A DNA stretch of 64,000 bases from Paenibacillus mucilaginosus 3016 (GTDB lineage: Bacteria; Bacillota; Bacilli; Paenibacillales; NBRC-103111): assembly GCF_000250655.1 (NCBI RefSeq), contig NC_016935.1:8459501-8523500 (forward strand), given 5' to 3'. Position 1 is the first letter of the stretch; each line of letters starts with the position of its first letter. Positions 34,065 to 43,677 of this stretch are shown piece after piece. The notes below the pieces were generated by a model. The model made no database searches and was not told the origin of the DNA. It saw only the letters and a list, made by a program, of their open reading frames with translations. Both the position numbers and the translations under genes were made by a program.

Positions 34065-35381
34065 TTATTTATTTTTGAGCTTGGCTTTGGCTTTCTCGAC
34101 GAGCGCCCAGAATTCTTTCTCGGCGTCCTTGTTCTTGTCTACGGCGACGGCCTGGAGACCGTCCCCGATGATTGTATCCACCGTCGCGTAATCCGGTCCC
34201 TTGCGCTGGACCTTGACCGCCTTCGCCACTTCGGAGTACAGCACGCCGAGCTTCTGGCCGCCCCAGAACTCATACCCGGTCTCCGTGAACGCCTTGTCGC
34301 CGTAGACCGACGGAGTGGACGGGAAGTTGCCCGAGATTTTGAAAATTTCCAGCTGCTGCTGCGGCGATACGAGCCAGGAGATCGCTTCGTACGCTTCCTT
34401 GCTGTACTTGCCCTGCTTCGGAATCATGAGGAACGAACCGCCCATGTTGCCCGTGCCTTCTGGAATTTTGGCCGCACGCCACTTGCCCTTCGTGTCCGGG
34501 GCCCGCGTCTCGACATGCCCCCGGCCCCAGGCCGCGGAGATGTATGTGGCGATCTTGCCGGAGTTGAGAGCCGCCGAGTATTCCTGCAGCGCGTTCTTCT
34601 GGTCGTACGTGCCTGCAATGCCCATCTCACGCGACTTTTTGAAGTAGTCCAGTGCTTTTTTCACCTGCGGATTTTTATCGATAATGAGGTTGTTGTCCTT
34701 GTCAAAGTAGAGCTCGTCGCCCTGGTCGCGGATCGCATTGTAGAGCTCGGTCGGGTTGGAGAGAATGTCCGCGCCGGTCTTCTCCTTGAGCACCTTGCCT
34801 GCCGCCAGGAAGTCGTCCCACGTCTTGATCTTCGCCGCGACGTCGTCCGGTTCGAACGGCAGTCCCGCCTGCTGGAACAGGTCCTGCCGGTAGTAGAGCA
34901 CCATGGGCCCGATATCCGTCGGCAGCCCGAGCTGCTTGTCGCCGGCCATGGACTGCTTCCATTTCCAATCGAGATAATCCTTGGCGATGTCCTTCGCCCC
35001 GAATTCGTTCAGGTCGTAGAATTTGTCGGGATACTTCGTGAACTGGTCCAGCTGGGAGATATCGACCATCGCGATATCCGGTGCCCCGGAGCCGGCCGAC
35101 ATGGCGGTCAGAAGCTTCTTGTGCGCATCCTCCCACTTGTAGATCTGCGGCACAATCTCGATATTCGGGTGCGTGCGGTTGAATTCCGGAATGATTTTCT
35201 CGAATGAGGCGCCCTGCCAGAACCACATCTGCAGCTGCACCTTCTTGCCGCTGTCCCCGCCGCTGCCGCTGTTCCCGGACGCTGCCGGGGTGCTGTCGCC
35301 CCCCCCACAGGCACTGAGTACCAGCATGGACGAGAGCAGCACCGCAGCCGATGCCTTGCCGAACCGACGAATCCTCTTCAT
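34065..35381 (-). CDS. Sugar ABC transporter substrate-binding lipoprotein
   Basis: 438 residues; ATG at 35381 (AAAGGAG nine bases upstream; the ATG at 35387 is too close). Lipobox LSAC with Cys25, then a Gly/Ser linker and a CUT1 binding fold: LQMWFWQGASFEKIIPEFNRTHPNIEI, GSGAPDIAMVD, LPTDIGPMVLYYRQDLF, ending with FPSTPSVY and EKEFWALVEKAKAKL. Sugar not predictable. Between it and the regulator gene (35382-35594) a TATACT -10 (about 35469-35474) without a good -35 suggests an activator-dependent promoter. Confidence 0.92.
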   Translation of the reverse strand: MKRIRRFGKASAAVLLSSMLVLSACGGGDSTPAASGNSGSGGDSGKKVQLQMWFWQGASFEKIIPEFNRTHPNIEIVPQIYKWEDAHKKLLTAMSAGSGAPDIAMVDISQLDQFTKYPDKFYDLNEFGAKDIAKDYLDWKWKQSMAGDKQLGLPTDIGPMVLYYRQDLFQQAGLPFEPDDVAAKIKTWDDFLAAGKVLKEKTGADILSNPTELYNAIRDQGDELYFDKDNNLIIDKNPQVKKALDYFKKSREMGIAGTYDQKNALQEYSAALNSGKIATYISAAWGRGHVETRAPDTKGKWRAAKIPEGTGNMGGSFLMIPKQGKYSKEAYEAISWLVSPQQQLEIFKISGNFPSTPSVYGDKAFTETGYEFWGGQKLGVLYSEVAKAVKVQRKGPDYATVDTIIGDGLQAVAVDKNKDAEKEFWALVEKAKAKLKNK

Positions 35382-35594
35382 CAACATACGCTCCTTTCCG
35401 TATAGAGCCCCGACCCACCATCTATTTGCTTCGATCCCCCGACGTTTCGTGTGGAAGCCCTTACATTTAGTATAGGGACGGAGCCGTTTTCCGTATATGT
35501 GGCAGATCTTCGATTTCTTGGAGATATCACAGGAACCTGGACCGGACTCCAACCGGAACCCCGTCAGGTGCCCGGCGGAGCCTTGCAGATCTCC

Positions 35595-36773
35595 CTAGGC
35601 ACCCCCGGCGGAGGCCCGGTAATCGTTCGGCGACTGCCCCTCCACCGTCTTGAACAGGCGGCTGAAGTAAGCCGGATCCTTGTAGCCCACCTTCTCGCAT
35701 ACTTCATAGATCTTGAGCTGCGTCTCCCGGAGCAGCCGCTTCGCTTCCGTGAGCCGGTGCTGGGTCAGGTACTGGGAATAGGTCATGCCGGTCTCCTGGT
35801 GGAACAGATTGCTGAGATAGTTCGGGTTGATCTGATGATTCTGGGCAAAATCCGTGAGCTGCGCCGCCCCGGCATATTCACGGTGGACGTAGCCGAGTAG
35901 TGCGCGCACGACCGGCGCCAGCTTCCCGCCCGCATCCCCTCTGCGGGAGAGCTCCGTGAAGCCGAGAGCCGCCATCGAGCGGATATACATCAGGCTGAGG
36001 TCCTTGATGTCGTCGGTGCATCCGCCGTACCCCGTCTTCACCGGCACGCGCAGCTTCTCCTCCATCCAGACGGCCGTCTCCCGGACTTCCCGCTCCCAGG
36101 CAGCCTTATCCTCCCTCGGCGAGAACAGCACGATGGTTACCAGCCGGTTTTCCACGCAGACCACGGCCGGCCCCAGCCGGTTGAACGCCTCCTCAGCGCA
36201 GCCCCGGATAAAATAGCGCACCGATGCCTCTCCAAGCGACTGCAGATCCTTGGTGGAGAAAGAGACGAGCACGATTTTCTCGTAAGGGGGGATGAGGCCC
36301 CGGTCAAAATCCGGCAGCGGCACATCGTGCAGCAGATCGTGGATCCGCTTCTCGAGCAGGGCCCGGTGACGGATGGCATCGACCTGCCGGACCTCCTTCC
36401 GCTGCCGGTACTTGCCGTAGGAGGTGCTGTAGATCTCCTCCAGCTTTTTCTTCGAGAGGGGCTTCAGCAGATAGTCGGCCACCCCATACTGCACCGCCTG
36501 CCGGGCATAATCGAACTCGGCATGCCCGGTCAGCACATAAACCTCCGTCTCCGGATACGCGCTGCGGATATGGCCGGCGAGCTGCAGGCCGTCCACCGCC
36601 GGCATCCGGATGTCCGTAATCACGAGCTGCACCGGCTGGTTCTCGAGCAGCTGCATCGCCTCCCGGCCGTCGCCTGCCGCCAGCACCCGGTCGACCCCTT
36701 CCATGCGCGACAGCAGCCGGCAGACCGGCTCCCTGACGCTCGCTTCATCGTCGGCTACCATGATCGTGAACAC
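35595..36773 (-). CDS. YesN-type response regulator (receiver plus AraC HTH)
   Basis: 392 residues. Receiver domain 1-120 with DDE acidic pocket, phospho-acceptor in LVITDIRMPAVDG (about Asp54), T in VLTGHAE and K in LLKPL. A middle region follows, then two AraC-type helix-turn-helices at about 290-390 (LTDFAQNHQINPNYLSNLFHQETG, IYEVCEKVGYKDPAYFSRLFKTVEGQSPNDYR). GTG at 36773, six bases after the preceding gene. Expected to activate the sugar importer genes just downstream. Confidence 0.92.
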   Translation of the reverse strand: MFTIMVADDEASVREPVCRLLSRMEGVDRVLAAGDGREAMQLLENQPVQLVITDIRMPAVDGLQLAGHIRSAYPETEVYVLTGHAEFDYARQAVQYGVADYLLKPLSKKKLEEIYSTSYGKYRQRKEVRQVDAIRHRALLEKRIHDLLHDVPLPDFDRGLIPPYEKIVLVSFSTKDLQSLGEASVRYFIRGCAEEAFNRLGPAVVCVENRLVTIVLFSPREDKAAWEREVRETAVWMEEKLRVPVKTGYGGCTDDIKDLSLMYIRSMAALGFTELSRRGDAGGKLAPVVRALLGYVHREYAGAAQLTDFAQNHQINPNYLSNLFHQETGMTYSQYLTQHRLTEAKRLLRETQLKIYEVCEKVGYKDPAYFSRLFKTVEGQSPNDYRASAGGA

Positions 36774-36779
36774 AAGGCC

Positions 36780-38233
36780 TCACTCCCCTTCGGATCTTTG
36801 TGCTGCTCTCATCTGCTCTTCGATGCTGTGCCATACCGCATCCGGATCGGCTCCCTCCGCCTCCACCCGGTGCAGGCCGTCCCGTACGATCCGGTCCAGC
36901 CTTGCGAACACCGCCTCCTCATACTCCCCCTTATACCGCAGGGCGGCATGGGAGTAGATCTGCCCGACCGGTGCGCCATTGAAGAACGCATCGCGCACCT
37001 CCAGGAAGGCGGTCGAAGCGTAGGATTCCGGCGTGGATGGGAAGCTCCCGCCGCTCTTGAAGCCCTCGAGCTGCTGGGGCGGAGCCGTCAGCCACCGCAC
37101 CAGCGCGTACGCTTCCTGCGGGTACCGCGAGGAAGCCGGCACCGCCAGGAAGGAGCCCATCCAGCTCGACGGTTTGCCCGGGGCACGGGTGAGGTCCCAT
37201 TGGCCGGCCGTGGCGGGTGCGTTCTTTTTCATCAGCCCGTGCAGCCACGAAGGGGCCAGCACGGCGGCGAAGCGCTTATTCACCGCGCCCTCGGCCCACG
37301 CCGGGCTCTGCGAAGGCAGGCCCGCGTTCAGCCCGAGCCGGTGGAAGCGGACCGCGGTGTCCCAGGCTTCCCGGATGCGGTCCGTCTGCCCGGTATCGAG
37401 CGGTCGGCTCTCCTCCCCGGGATCAGCCGCGGTGCCGGCAGCCGGCAGACCCGCCTCCTCCCGGGCTCCTCCAGGCTGTGGTGCATCCGGAATGCCGGAG
37501 CCTCCCGTGACGCTGTTCACGTCGTACTGGTTGAGGTAGGTAGTGTACACATTCGTCAGGTTATCGAACAGGGCCGCCCCGGTCCGCTCCTTGAGCTGCA
37601 GCCCCGCCTGCTCGAGGCTCTCCCAGGAGGACAGCAGCTCCGCCAGCTCCTCCCGGTCCGTAGGCAGCCCGGCTGCGGCGAACAGATCCCGGCGGTAAGC
37701 CAGCGCCGCCGGACCGATATCCGCCGGCATGGCGAAGAGCATGCGGCCGTCCCGGCCTCTCCCCCTCGGCGCCACTTCCAGTCCAGATAGTGGACCCGTT
37801 CATCCCCGAATTCGTAGAGATTGCGGAAGTAAAGGGGAAAGCGCTTAAGTTCTCCCAGCTGATAGGCCTCGAGCAGGACGGCATCCGGCGCTTCCGATTG
37901 GGTGGCGAAGGCCGTCACGAGGCTCGGCAGCAGGTCGTCATACTGAACCGTCACCATCTCTACGTCAATCCCCGGATGCTCCGCCACATACCGCTTCACG
38001 AGCCCCTCGTAGCCGCTGCCGGCCCGCACCCATAAGCGCAGGGTGACCTGCGGCGATGGAGACGCCACCGCCGGCAGCTGCACCTCCTGCGGCGTGCAGG
38101 CGCTGAGGAGCAGGCTGATAAGCAGCAGCCACGCAGCCGGAGCCCAAAGCCGCCAAGGTCTCCGGGGCTCCCGGGAGATCCTCCCCAGCCTCCGGTACCT
38201 TGCGGCTCCTATTCGCAGCACATCAAGCCGCAC
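36780..38233 (-). pseudogene. Solute-binding lipoprotein of the sensor set, frameshifted
   Basis: Two frames together make a full CUT1-type binding protein. The N-part, from GTG 38233, has a lipobox LSAC (Cys46), TLRLWVRAGSGYEGLVKRYV and VHYLDWKWRRG. The C-part, from the frame of 36780, has MPADIGPAALAYRRDLF, LVRWLTAPPQQLEG and FPSTPESY. They meet at a G5 run (plus-strand C5 at 37761..37765); one more G restores one frame of about 485 residues. Closest relative in view is the importer's own binding protein. Sequencing error or a real mutation cannot be told apart here. It lies between kinase and regulator, where such proteins serve as extracellular sensors. Confidence 0.8.
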
Positions 38234-40046
38234 CGCCATCCCTCCTTTCCTCTATCGGCTGGCGCCCTACAGGTGTGCCGTTCAGCGGCAGCGTAAGCTC
38301 CACCCGCAGTCCGCCGAGCGGGCTGTGGCTGAGCCGCAGGCCGTGCGGCTCCCCGAAGAACGCGCCGATCTGCCGGTGCAGATTCGGCAGCCCGATGCCC
38401 CGGCCGCTCTCTTCGGCCACGGCCTCCGTGCGGATGCGCTGCTCCAGCTCCTTCAGCTGCGCCTCGCCAAGCCCGGCGCCATTGTCCTCCACGGAGCAGT
38501 GGAGCGTGGAGCCCTCCGCACGGATCGCTACCCGCAGCAGCCACTCCCCGCCTTCCTTGTTCTCCAGCCCGTGATGGAATGCATTCTCAACCAGCGGCTG
38601 GAGAAGCAGACGCGGGACGGGCTGGTCCTCCAGCCCTTCATCCACGTCCATAAGCACCGTGAACTGGTCCCGGTACCGGGCGCGCTGCAGGAGCAGGTAC
38701 CGCTCCAGCTGCTCGAGGTCCTCGCGCAGCGGCACCAGCTCGCTCGAAGGGTGGACGCTGTAACGCAGCAGATCGCTCAGCGCCAGCGTCATCTCCTGCG
38801 CATCCTCCCGCCGTCCGTCCTCGATCGTCCAGTAGATCAGGTTCAGCGAGTTGTAGAGAAAATGCGGCCGGAACTGCGCCTTCAGCGCCACCAGCCTCGC
38901 CCGCTGCTCACTGATCTGCTGCTCGGAGAGACGCTGGATCACTTCGTCGAGCTGGGCGACCATGCCGTTGTAGTTCGCATAGAGCTGGGTCAGCTCGCGG
39001 CTGGCGAACCGCCTCTTGACCGGCAGCAGCCGCCCCCGGCCGACCCGGTTCAGCCCTTCCGCCAGGCGGCGGATCGGCCGGGTCAGCGTCCAGCTGTAGA
39101 AGGCCGTCAGGACCAGGGCAATGCCGGCCCCCGCCGCCATCGTCACGAGCACATTCATCCACATCTGCCTCGCGTCTCCGTAGAACGCCTCCTTGGGGAA
39201 GTAAGCAATGACCGTCCATCCACTGTAAGCGGACTTCGCATAGGTCACGTACACCTGCTGCTGCTCCTCCCTCGTCCTCCATTCGAAGAAGGGAGGCGTG
39301 CTTCCGCCGAACCGGGAGTACAGGGCCACATCCGCCGCCGTGCCGATCTCCCGCGGCTCCGTCGAGTAGACGATATTGCCCGAACGGTCCATCACCTGCA
39401 CCTTGCGCTGGACGCGCTGCCCCGTCTCTCCGATAATCCGGTTGATCTTCTCCACCGGGAACACAATGAACTGGTCCCCGACCGTCTCGAGGGTCGCGCG
39501 GTCCTTCACCTTACGGGCCCCGATAATCGCCGGGATCTCGCCGTCGCGCCACGCCGGGCCGTACACCCACAGCATGCGCCCGTCCTGCGTCGACATCCGC
39601 CCGTACCACGGGGTCAGGGAGACTTCGTCATGCTGCCTCCAGAACAGCTGGAGGGCATCGCTGGACGCATAGATCCTTCCGTCCCGGTCGAACAGGTGCA
39701 CGAGCATGTCATTGGCCAGATAGCGGGCCTTCTCCGCCATATACCGGCCAAGCTCCAGGGGGTCCGGGAACGGACCGCCTTTTGCCGGAGCCGTCAGAGC
39801 ATCCTGCACCCGGGGATCGAACGCCAGCATCTGCGAGAACTGGTCGTACTGACGCAGGAGCACGTCGATCTTGGCGGAGAGCTGCTCGACCGACTCCTGC
39901 GTATACCCTGCCGTCCGGTTCATGACCAGCTGGGAGGTCAGGCGGTAGTTGAACATGTTGGTTAAGGCGATCACAAGCACCGCTATGACGAACATCCCGG
40001 CCAGCAGCTGCACGAAGATCGGCAGGGGCCGCCCCAGAAGCCGCAT
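38223..40046 (-). CDS. YesM-type sensor histidine kinase
   Basis: 607 residues: membrane segment near residue 20, a 260-residue extracellular sensor domain (dCache-like), second segment about 290-315, HAMP (WTLTRPIRRLAEGLNRVGRG), His_kinase box AQFRPHFLYNSLNLIYW with the phospho-acceptor His, and an HATPase_c domain with the N box LVENAFHHGLENK, VEDNGAGLG and GRGIGLPNL. GTGAGACAG lies in front; ATG 40046 fits the ribosome site better than GTG 40055. Its 3' end overlaps the lipoprotein gene by 11 bases. Partner of the YesN-like regulator. Confidence 0.93.
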   Translation of the reverse strand: MRLLGRPLPIFVQLLAGMFVIAVLVIALTNMFNYRLTSQLVMNRTAGYTQESVEQLSAKIDVLLRQYDQFSQMLAFDPRVQDALTAPAKGGPFPDPLELGRYMAEKARYLANDMLVHLFDRDGRIYASSDALQLFWRQHDEVSLTPWYGRMSTQDGRMLWVYGPAWRDGEIPAIIGARKVKDRATLETVGDQFIVFPVEKINRIIGETGQRVQRKVQVMDRSGNIVYSTEPREIGTAADVALYSRFGGSTPPFFEWRTREEQQQVYVTYAKSAYSGWTVIAYFPKEAFYGDARQMWMNVLVTMAAGAGIALVLTAFYSWTLTRPIRRLAEGLNRVGRGRLLPVKRRFASRELTQLYANYNGMVAQLDEVIQRLSEQQISEQRARLVALKAQFRPHFLYNSLNLIYWTIEDGRREDAQEMTLALSDLLRYSVHPSSELVPLREDLEQLERYLLLQRARYRDQFTVLMDVDEGLEDQPVPRLLLQPLVENAFHHGLENKEGGEWLLRVAIRAEGSTLHCSVEDNGAGLGEAQLKELEQRIRTEAVAEESGRGIGLPNLHRQIGAFFGEPHGLRLSHSPLGGLRVELTLPLNGTPVGRQPIEERRDGGAA

Positions 40047-40271
40047 CTGTCTCACCTCTCCTCCGGTGCCGGATGACCTGCATTCGCAGGGTCCTTACCG
40101 GTATATGTTGAATATCCGGCCGCTGTCCCTCCGGAGAAGAACGCAGTTTCGGCCGACAGCATGCTTGGGTCAATTTATAGGTATGCGCTTTCATTTGTGT
40201 GGTTAAGAAAACCGGAGGCAGACTTCTCCCCCGGCCTGATCCAGCCTATGCTTCCTTTCGCTCCAGGAATC

Positions 40272-40712
40272 TTACTTCCCAAGGAACGACTCCAGCATCC
40301 AGACATGCTTCTCAAGCGAGCTGTGGATCGCGAGCAGCATATCGCCTGTCGTCTCGTCGCCCACCTTCTCCGCGAGCGCCATGCCTTCCTTCAGCTCCCC
40401 GATCACGATGCCGAAGTCCGATACGATCGACGCCACCATCGCTTCGGCACTCTCGCCGCCGTTCGCCTCGCGTACGCTTGCCTTCTCCAGAATTTCGCGC
40501 ATGGTGGCTACCGGCTCGCCCTTCAGAGCCAGCAGTCTCTCCGCGAGATTGTCCACGTGCAGAGCCGCTTCCGTGTAGAGCTCTTCGAATTTCGTATGTA
40601 GGGTGAAGAATTGAGGACCTTTTACGTACCAATGGAAGTTGTGCAGCTTGATGTACAGCAGGCTCCAGTTGGCGATCTGTGTGTTAAGCACCTCGGTCAG
40701 GTTCTGGGACAT
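40272..40712 (-). CDS. dps: Dps-family ferritin-like DNA-protection protein
   Basis: 146 residues, four-helix bundle. Conserved ferroxidase part: [32 protein letters not shown] with the His and Asp/Glu positions (HNFHW, HTKFEE), and [16 protein letters not shown]. Forms a 12-mer that stores iron and shields DNA in stress or stationary phase. Preceded by GAGGAGGATT. Stands alone; no PerR-like box was found upstream. Confidence 0.92.
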   Translation of the reverse strand: MSQNLTEVLNTQIANWSLLYIKLHNFHWYVKGPQFFTLHTKFEELYTEAALHVDNLAERLLALKGEPVATMREILEKASVREANGGESAEAMVASIVSDFGIVIGELKEGMALAEKVGDETTGDMLLAIHSSLEKHVWMLESFLGK

Positions 40713-40885
40713 AGCAAAGAATCCTCCTCGTCATTTTCTTCCAATCGTCGTACCTCAAACTAAGCATATCACACTACGGAAGGTGCGTATATTGTTCTTC
40801 CGTCCCTTGTCCGGCGCGCCCTTTCCGCTCTCGGGGGAACATTCTGTCCCTTCGGCCCGGAAGCTGTCGAACAGTGGGAATATTT

Positions 40886-40901
40886 GTTTCCACGTGGAAC
40901 A
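40886..40901. other. Degenerate parS-like palindrome
   Basis: GTTTCCACGTGGAACA contains the perfect 12-base palindrome TTCCACGTGGAA and matches the ParB site consensus TGTTNCACGTGAAACA at 13 of 16 positions. It lies in the 415-base gap 40713-41127, which otherwise holds only the Dps promoter zone and the Spo0M terminator. Weak evidence. Confidence 0.3.
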
Positions 40902-41075
40902 ATGCTTCGGCATCTTTCTTCCTGAACCCTCTTACTATGGCAGAATTCGCCTCGGTTTATCCGCCGGACGCCGGGATCTGACGCACCTCTTCCCGCCGTT
41001 TGAAACCAAGCGTGGTCATGGAAAATAAACGCCTGTGCCGTCTAGGGCGAGGTGCGTATAACTTTCCGACATGCC

Positions 41076-41110
41076 AAAAAAGGCCCCCGTTTCCCAAGAA
41101 ACGAAGGCCT
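41076..41110 (-). terminator. Terminator of spo0M
   Basis: AGGCC and CGTTTC pair with GAAACG and GGCCT around CCAA with small bulges; six T follow on the minus strand. Confidence 0.82.
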
Positions 41111-41127
41111 CTCTATTATCGCTGCAA

Positions 41128-41901
41128 TCAGCTGTATCGGGAGATAAGCTCGCGAAGCTCGCCCGCAACCGACTGGGCGCCGCGGCGCAGCTCGCTGCCC
41201 GGAATCGTGAAGCGCACGAAGCTCTCGTCGGTCTCCATCGCTTCCGCGAAGAGGCCCATGAGGCCGCGCGCCTTGCGGTCGATCTGCAGGAAGAGCTCCA
41301 GGTCGTCGCCCTTCTTGAAGAAGAGCACTTCGAGCTCGTCAAGCTGGCCGCGGAAGTGGTTCGTCGGCACGAACTCGAACTCCTGCACGAACGGCAGGTG
41401 TCCCCCGAGCCGCGGCGCATAATCATTCGTCACCTCGCGGAGCCGGAAGCCGAGAATGTCGAGGGCATCCAGAACCGTCTGCATGTGCCCGTAAGGAACG
41501 ATTTCGATGTGGTCCCGATCCGTCGGGTCGACCGCGTTTGCGATATCGAGCCCGGTTTCGATCCAGACGTTCGCCCCTCTCAAGGAGATCGGCGCGTAGT
41601 CCGGGATGATGAAGGAGAACGGAATTTCGCGGCGCTCTCCCGCTTGGACGAGGAAGCCCTCGGTGACGCGGATCTTGGCCACTTCGGCCGTCTTGCGCAC
41701 CTTCTGATCGTTCTCTTCCTTGATGTACTGCGTTTTGATATAAATATAGATCGAGTCGACCTGCTGCTCGGTTTGTCCGCCCTGAATCACCACGACGCCG
41801 CTCAGTTCGCCTCCGACCGTCACCTGCGCGTTATGCAGCTGGGTATCCACCTTCGCCGATCCGATCCCCACGCTGGCCAGCACTTTCTTGAAAAACGACA
41901 T
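41128..41901 (-). CDS. spo0M: Sporulation-control protein Spo0M
   Basis: 257 residues, arrestin-like beta fold. Begins MSFFKKVLASVGIGSAKVDT, followed by VTVGGELSGVVVIQGG and YIKTQYIKEEND, and later PFSFIIPDYAPISLRGANVWIETGLDIANAVDP and FVQEFEFVPTNHFRGQLDELEV, all characteristic. In Bacillus subtilis it affects entry into sporulation and interacts with cytoskeleton and division proteins. GGAGGCGG precedes the ATG. Own terminator downstream. Confidence 0.92.
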   Translation of the reverse strand: MSFFKKVLASVGIGSAKVDTQLHNAQVTVGGELSGVVVIQGGQTEQQVDSIYIYIKTQYIKEENDQKVRKTAEVAKIRVTEGFLVQAGERREIPFSFIIPDYAPISLRGANVWIETGLDIANAVDPTDRDHIEIVPYGHMQTVLDALDILGFRLREVTNDYAPRLGGHLPFVQEFEFVPTNHFRGQLDELEVLFFKKGDDLELFLQIDRKARGLMGLFAEAMETDESFVRFTIPGSELRRGAQSVAGELRELISRYS

Positions 41902-41982
41902 TCCATCCGCCTCCTTAGCATCTTGGCTCCTTCGAGCCGCATATCCCTTCTTACGCAGGGGTCCTCCGGCGGTTTCAGCCCC

Positions 41983-42648
41983 TCAGCAGGATTCTCCCCG
42001 TTTCTTGACGGCCCGGTAGCCCCGGCGTACGGCATCCATCACGAAGTCCGGCACCGGAATGCGGTGGAGCAGGGGCACCCGGAGATAGAAGCGTTCGTAG
42101 GCCTTTTTGAGATCGCTCCACATCCGGCATTCGTCGGTTTTGAGAAAATCCGAGACATCGACCACCATCCCGCGGCCTTCCTTCATCATCACGTTCTTCC
42201 CGTGCACATCGTGAGGCCTCAGCCCCCGGGCCGCCGCATAAGCCAGGGCTTCATCGATATCATCGATCACCCGGCGCGGAATCGGAATGCCCTTGCGCAC
42301 GCAGTCATAGAGGGTGACGCCCTCGAGGCGCCGCAGCACCAGGTAGCTCCCCCCGTAATGGTAGCATTCGGAGTACGCCGGATGCCGGCCGAGCCGCCGG
42401 TACACCTCCGCCTCCTCCTGAAGGCCGGGGCGCCCGGGAGCATAGATCTTGATGACAAGGCGCGGATAGTCCGGATGCGATACCACCACAGCATAATTGC
42501 CTGCGCCGACCAGCTTCCACGGCTTCGGCAGCCGGTGGACGACGACCGGCTCATGCAGGCGCTCGCTGGCGACGGACAGCCCGGGCAGCAGCTCGCTCTC
42601 GATCCGGTCGATCAAAGCGGAGAAGTGGCCGTCCGCCCCATAGGTCAT
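41983..42648 (-). CDS. Protein-kinase-like protein
   Basis: 221 residues. Lys in PRLVIKIYAPG, the acidic EEAEVYRRLG helix, the catalytic-loop-like RPHDVHGKNVMM (Asp and Asn present) and the metal-binding VVDVSDF in place of DFG. So the small eukaryotic-type kinase core looks complete, like the short kinase-like proteins of Bacillus. No sensor domain. ATG at 42648, four bases after the SMP-30 gene's stop, so it is probably co-transcribed with it. Confidence 0.78.
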   Translation of the reverse strand: MTYGADGHFSALIDRIESELLPGLSVASERLHEPVVVHRLPKPWKLVGAGNYAVVVSHPDYPRLVIKIYAPGRPGLQEEAEVYRRLGRHPAYSECYHYGGSYLVLRRLEGVTLYDCVRKGIPIPRRVIDDIDEALAYAAARGLRPHDVHGKNVMMKEGRGMVVDVSDFLKTDECRMWSDLKKAYERFYLRVPLLHRIPVPDFVMDAVRRGYRAVKKRGESC

Positions 42649-42652
42649 GGAC

Positions 42653-43543
42653 TTATCCCCCATAGAAGCCGGCCGCACTTCCCTTCACCCCGGGACGCGC
42701 CCGGAACAATCCGCCGGCCTGCGGCTGCTCCGCCAGCTGCTCGTCCGGAATCCAGCTTCGGGCGGTCGTGATGTAGAGCTCGCTGTAGTCCTCGCCGCCG
42801 AAAGCGCAGGAAGTCACCTGGGCCGCCGGGACCGGGATGCGTCCGATCCGCTCGCCCGTCTGCGGATTCCAGCGGGACACCTGCCAGCCGCCCCACTCGG
42901 CGATCCACAGCATGCCCTCGTTATCGACCGTCATCCCGTCGGGGAATCCCTTCTCCCCCTCATAGGAGATGACCGTACGGCGGTTCGAGATCCCCCCGGT
43001 CTCCCCATCATAATCGAACGCGTCCACCCGGCGGGTCGGCGTATCGATGTAATACATCGTGCGGTTGTCCGGGCTCCAGCCCAGCCCGTTCGAGGTTGTA
43101 ATCCCCTCCAGCGCGCGGCGCAGGCTTCCGTCCGCTTCCAGACAATACAGGGAGCCCGTCGGCTCACTCTCCTTCATATTCATCGTGCCGGCCCAGAAGC
43201 GCCCCGCCTCGTCGCATTTGCCGTCGTTGAACCGGTTGCCTTCGATCCCCTCTTCCGGGTCGCCCAGCTTCGTGAGCTGCTCTGTCTCCAGGTCCAGCCG
43301 GTACAGACCATACTGCATCGCCAGCACCAGCCCGCCCGCCGTACGCGGCACGGCCGCCCCAACCCGCTGCTCCAGCTGGATGGTCCGGTGGTCCCCGGCC
43401 TCCGACGGATCATAGTAGTGCACCCGCCGTCCTTCAATGTCGACCCATAGGAGCCGCCCGGTGCGGTGATCCCACACCGGCCCTTCCCCGAGGGCCGCCC
43501 GTATATCCCATACCAGTTCCGCCTTCGCCTGCATGTCCCCCAT
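42653..43543 (-). CDS. SMP-30/gluconolactonase-family lactonase
   Basis: 296 residues, six-bladed propeller. Metal and active-site residues of the family: Glu in LGEGPVWD, Asn in NRFNDGKCD, Asn in SNGLGWSPD, Asp in FPDGMTVDNEG. Hydrolyses sugar lactones such as gluconolactone. Start ATG 43543 (ATG 43534 possible). Its presence in the same region as a sugar dehydrogenase makes an oxidation-then-hydrolysis route imaginable, but they are 13 kb apart. Confidence 0.88.
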   Translation of the reverse strand: MGDMQAKAELVWDIRAALGEGPVWDHRTGRLLWVDIEGRRVHYYDPSEAGDHRTIQLEQRVGAAVPRTAGGLVLAMQYGLYRLDLETEQLTKLGDPEEGIEGNRFNDGKCDEAGRFWAGTMNMKESEPTGSLYCLEADGSLRRALEGITTSNGLGWSPDNRTMYYIDTPTRRVDAFDYDGETGGISNRRTVISYEGEKGFPDGMTVDNEGMLWIAEWGGWQVSRWNPQTGERIGRIPVPAAQVTSCAFGGEDYSELYITTARSWIPDEQLAEQPQAGGLFRARPGVKGSAAGFYGG

Positions 43544-43677
43544 TGCTCTAGCGTCCTCCTCTTCCGATGCCGTCCGGCAATCCCCATTTGCTTCCATTGT
43601 AGCATAGGATAAGCCTGCAAGCGACGGGCCAGCCCGGGCAGCGCGGATAAAATCCGCCTGCCGAAGCACCTCTTCCG

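Noticed and set aside
32481-35207. A 908-codon plus-strand open frame
   Set aside because: It lies wholly antisense to three well-supported ABC transporter genes; the peptide is Arg/His/Gln-rich without domains, a usual shadow in GC-rich DNA.
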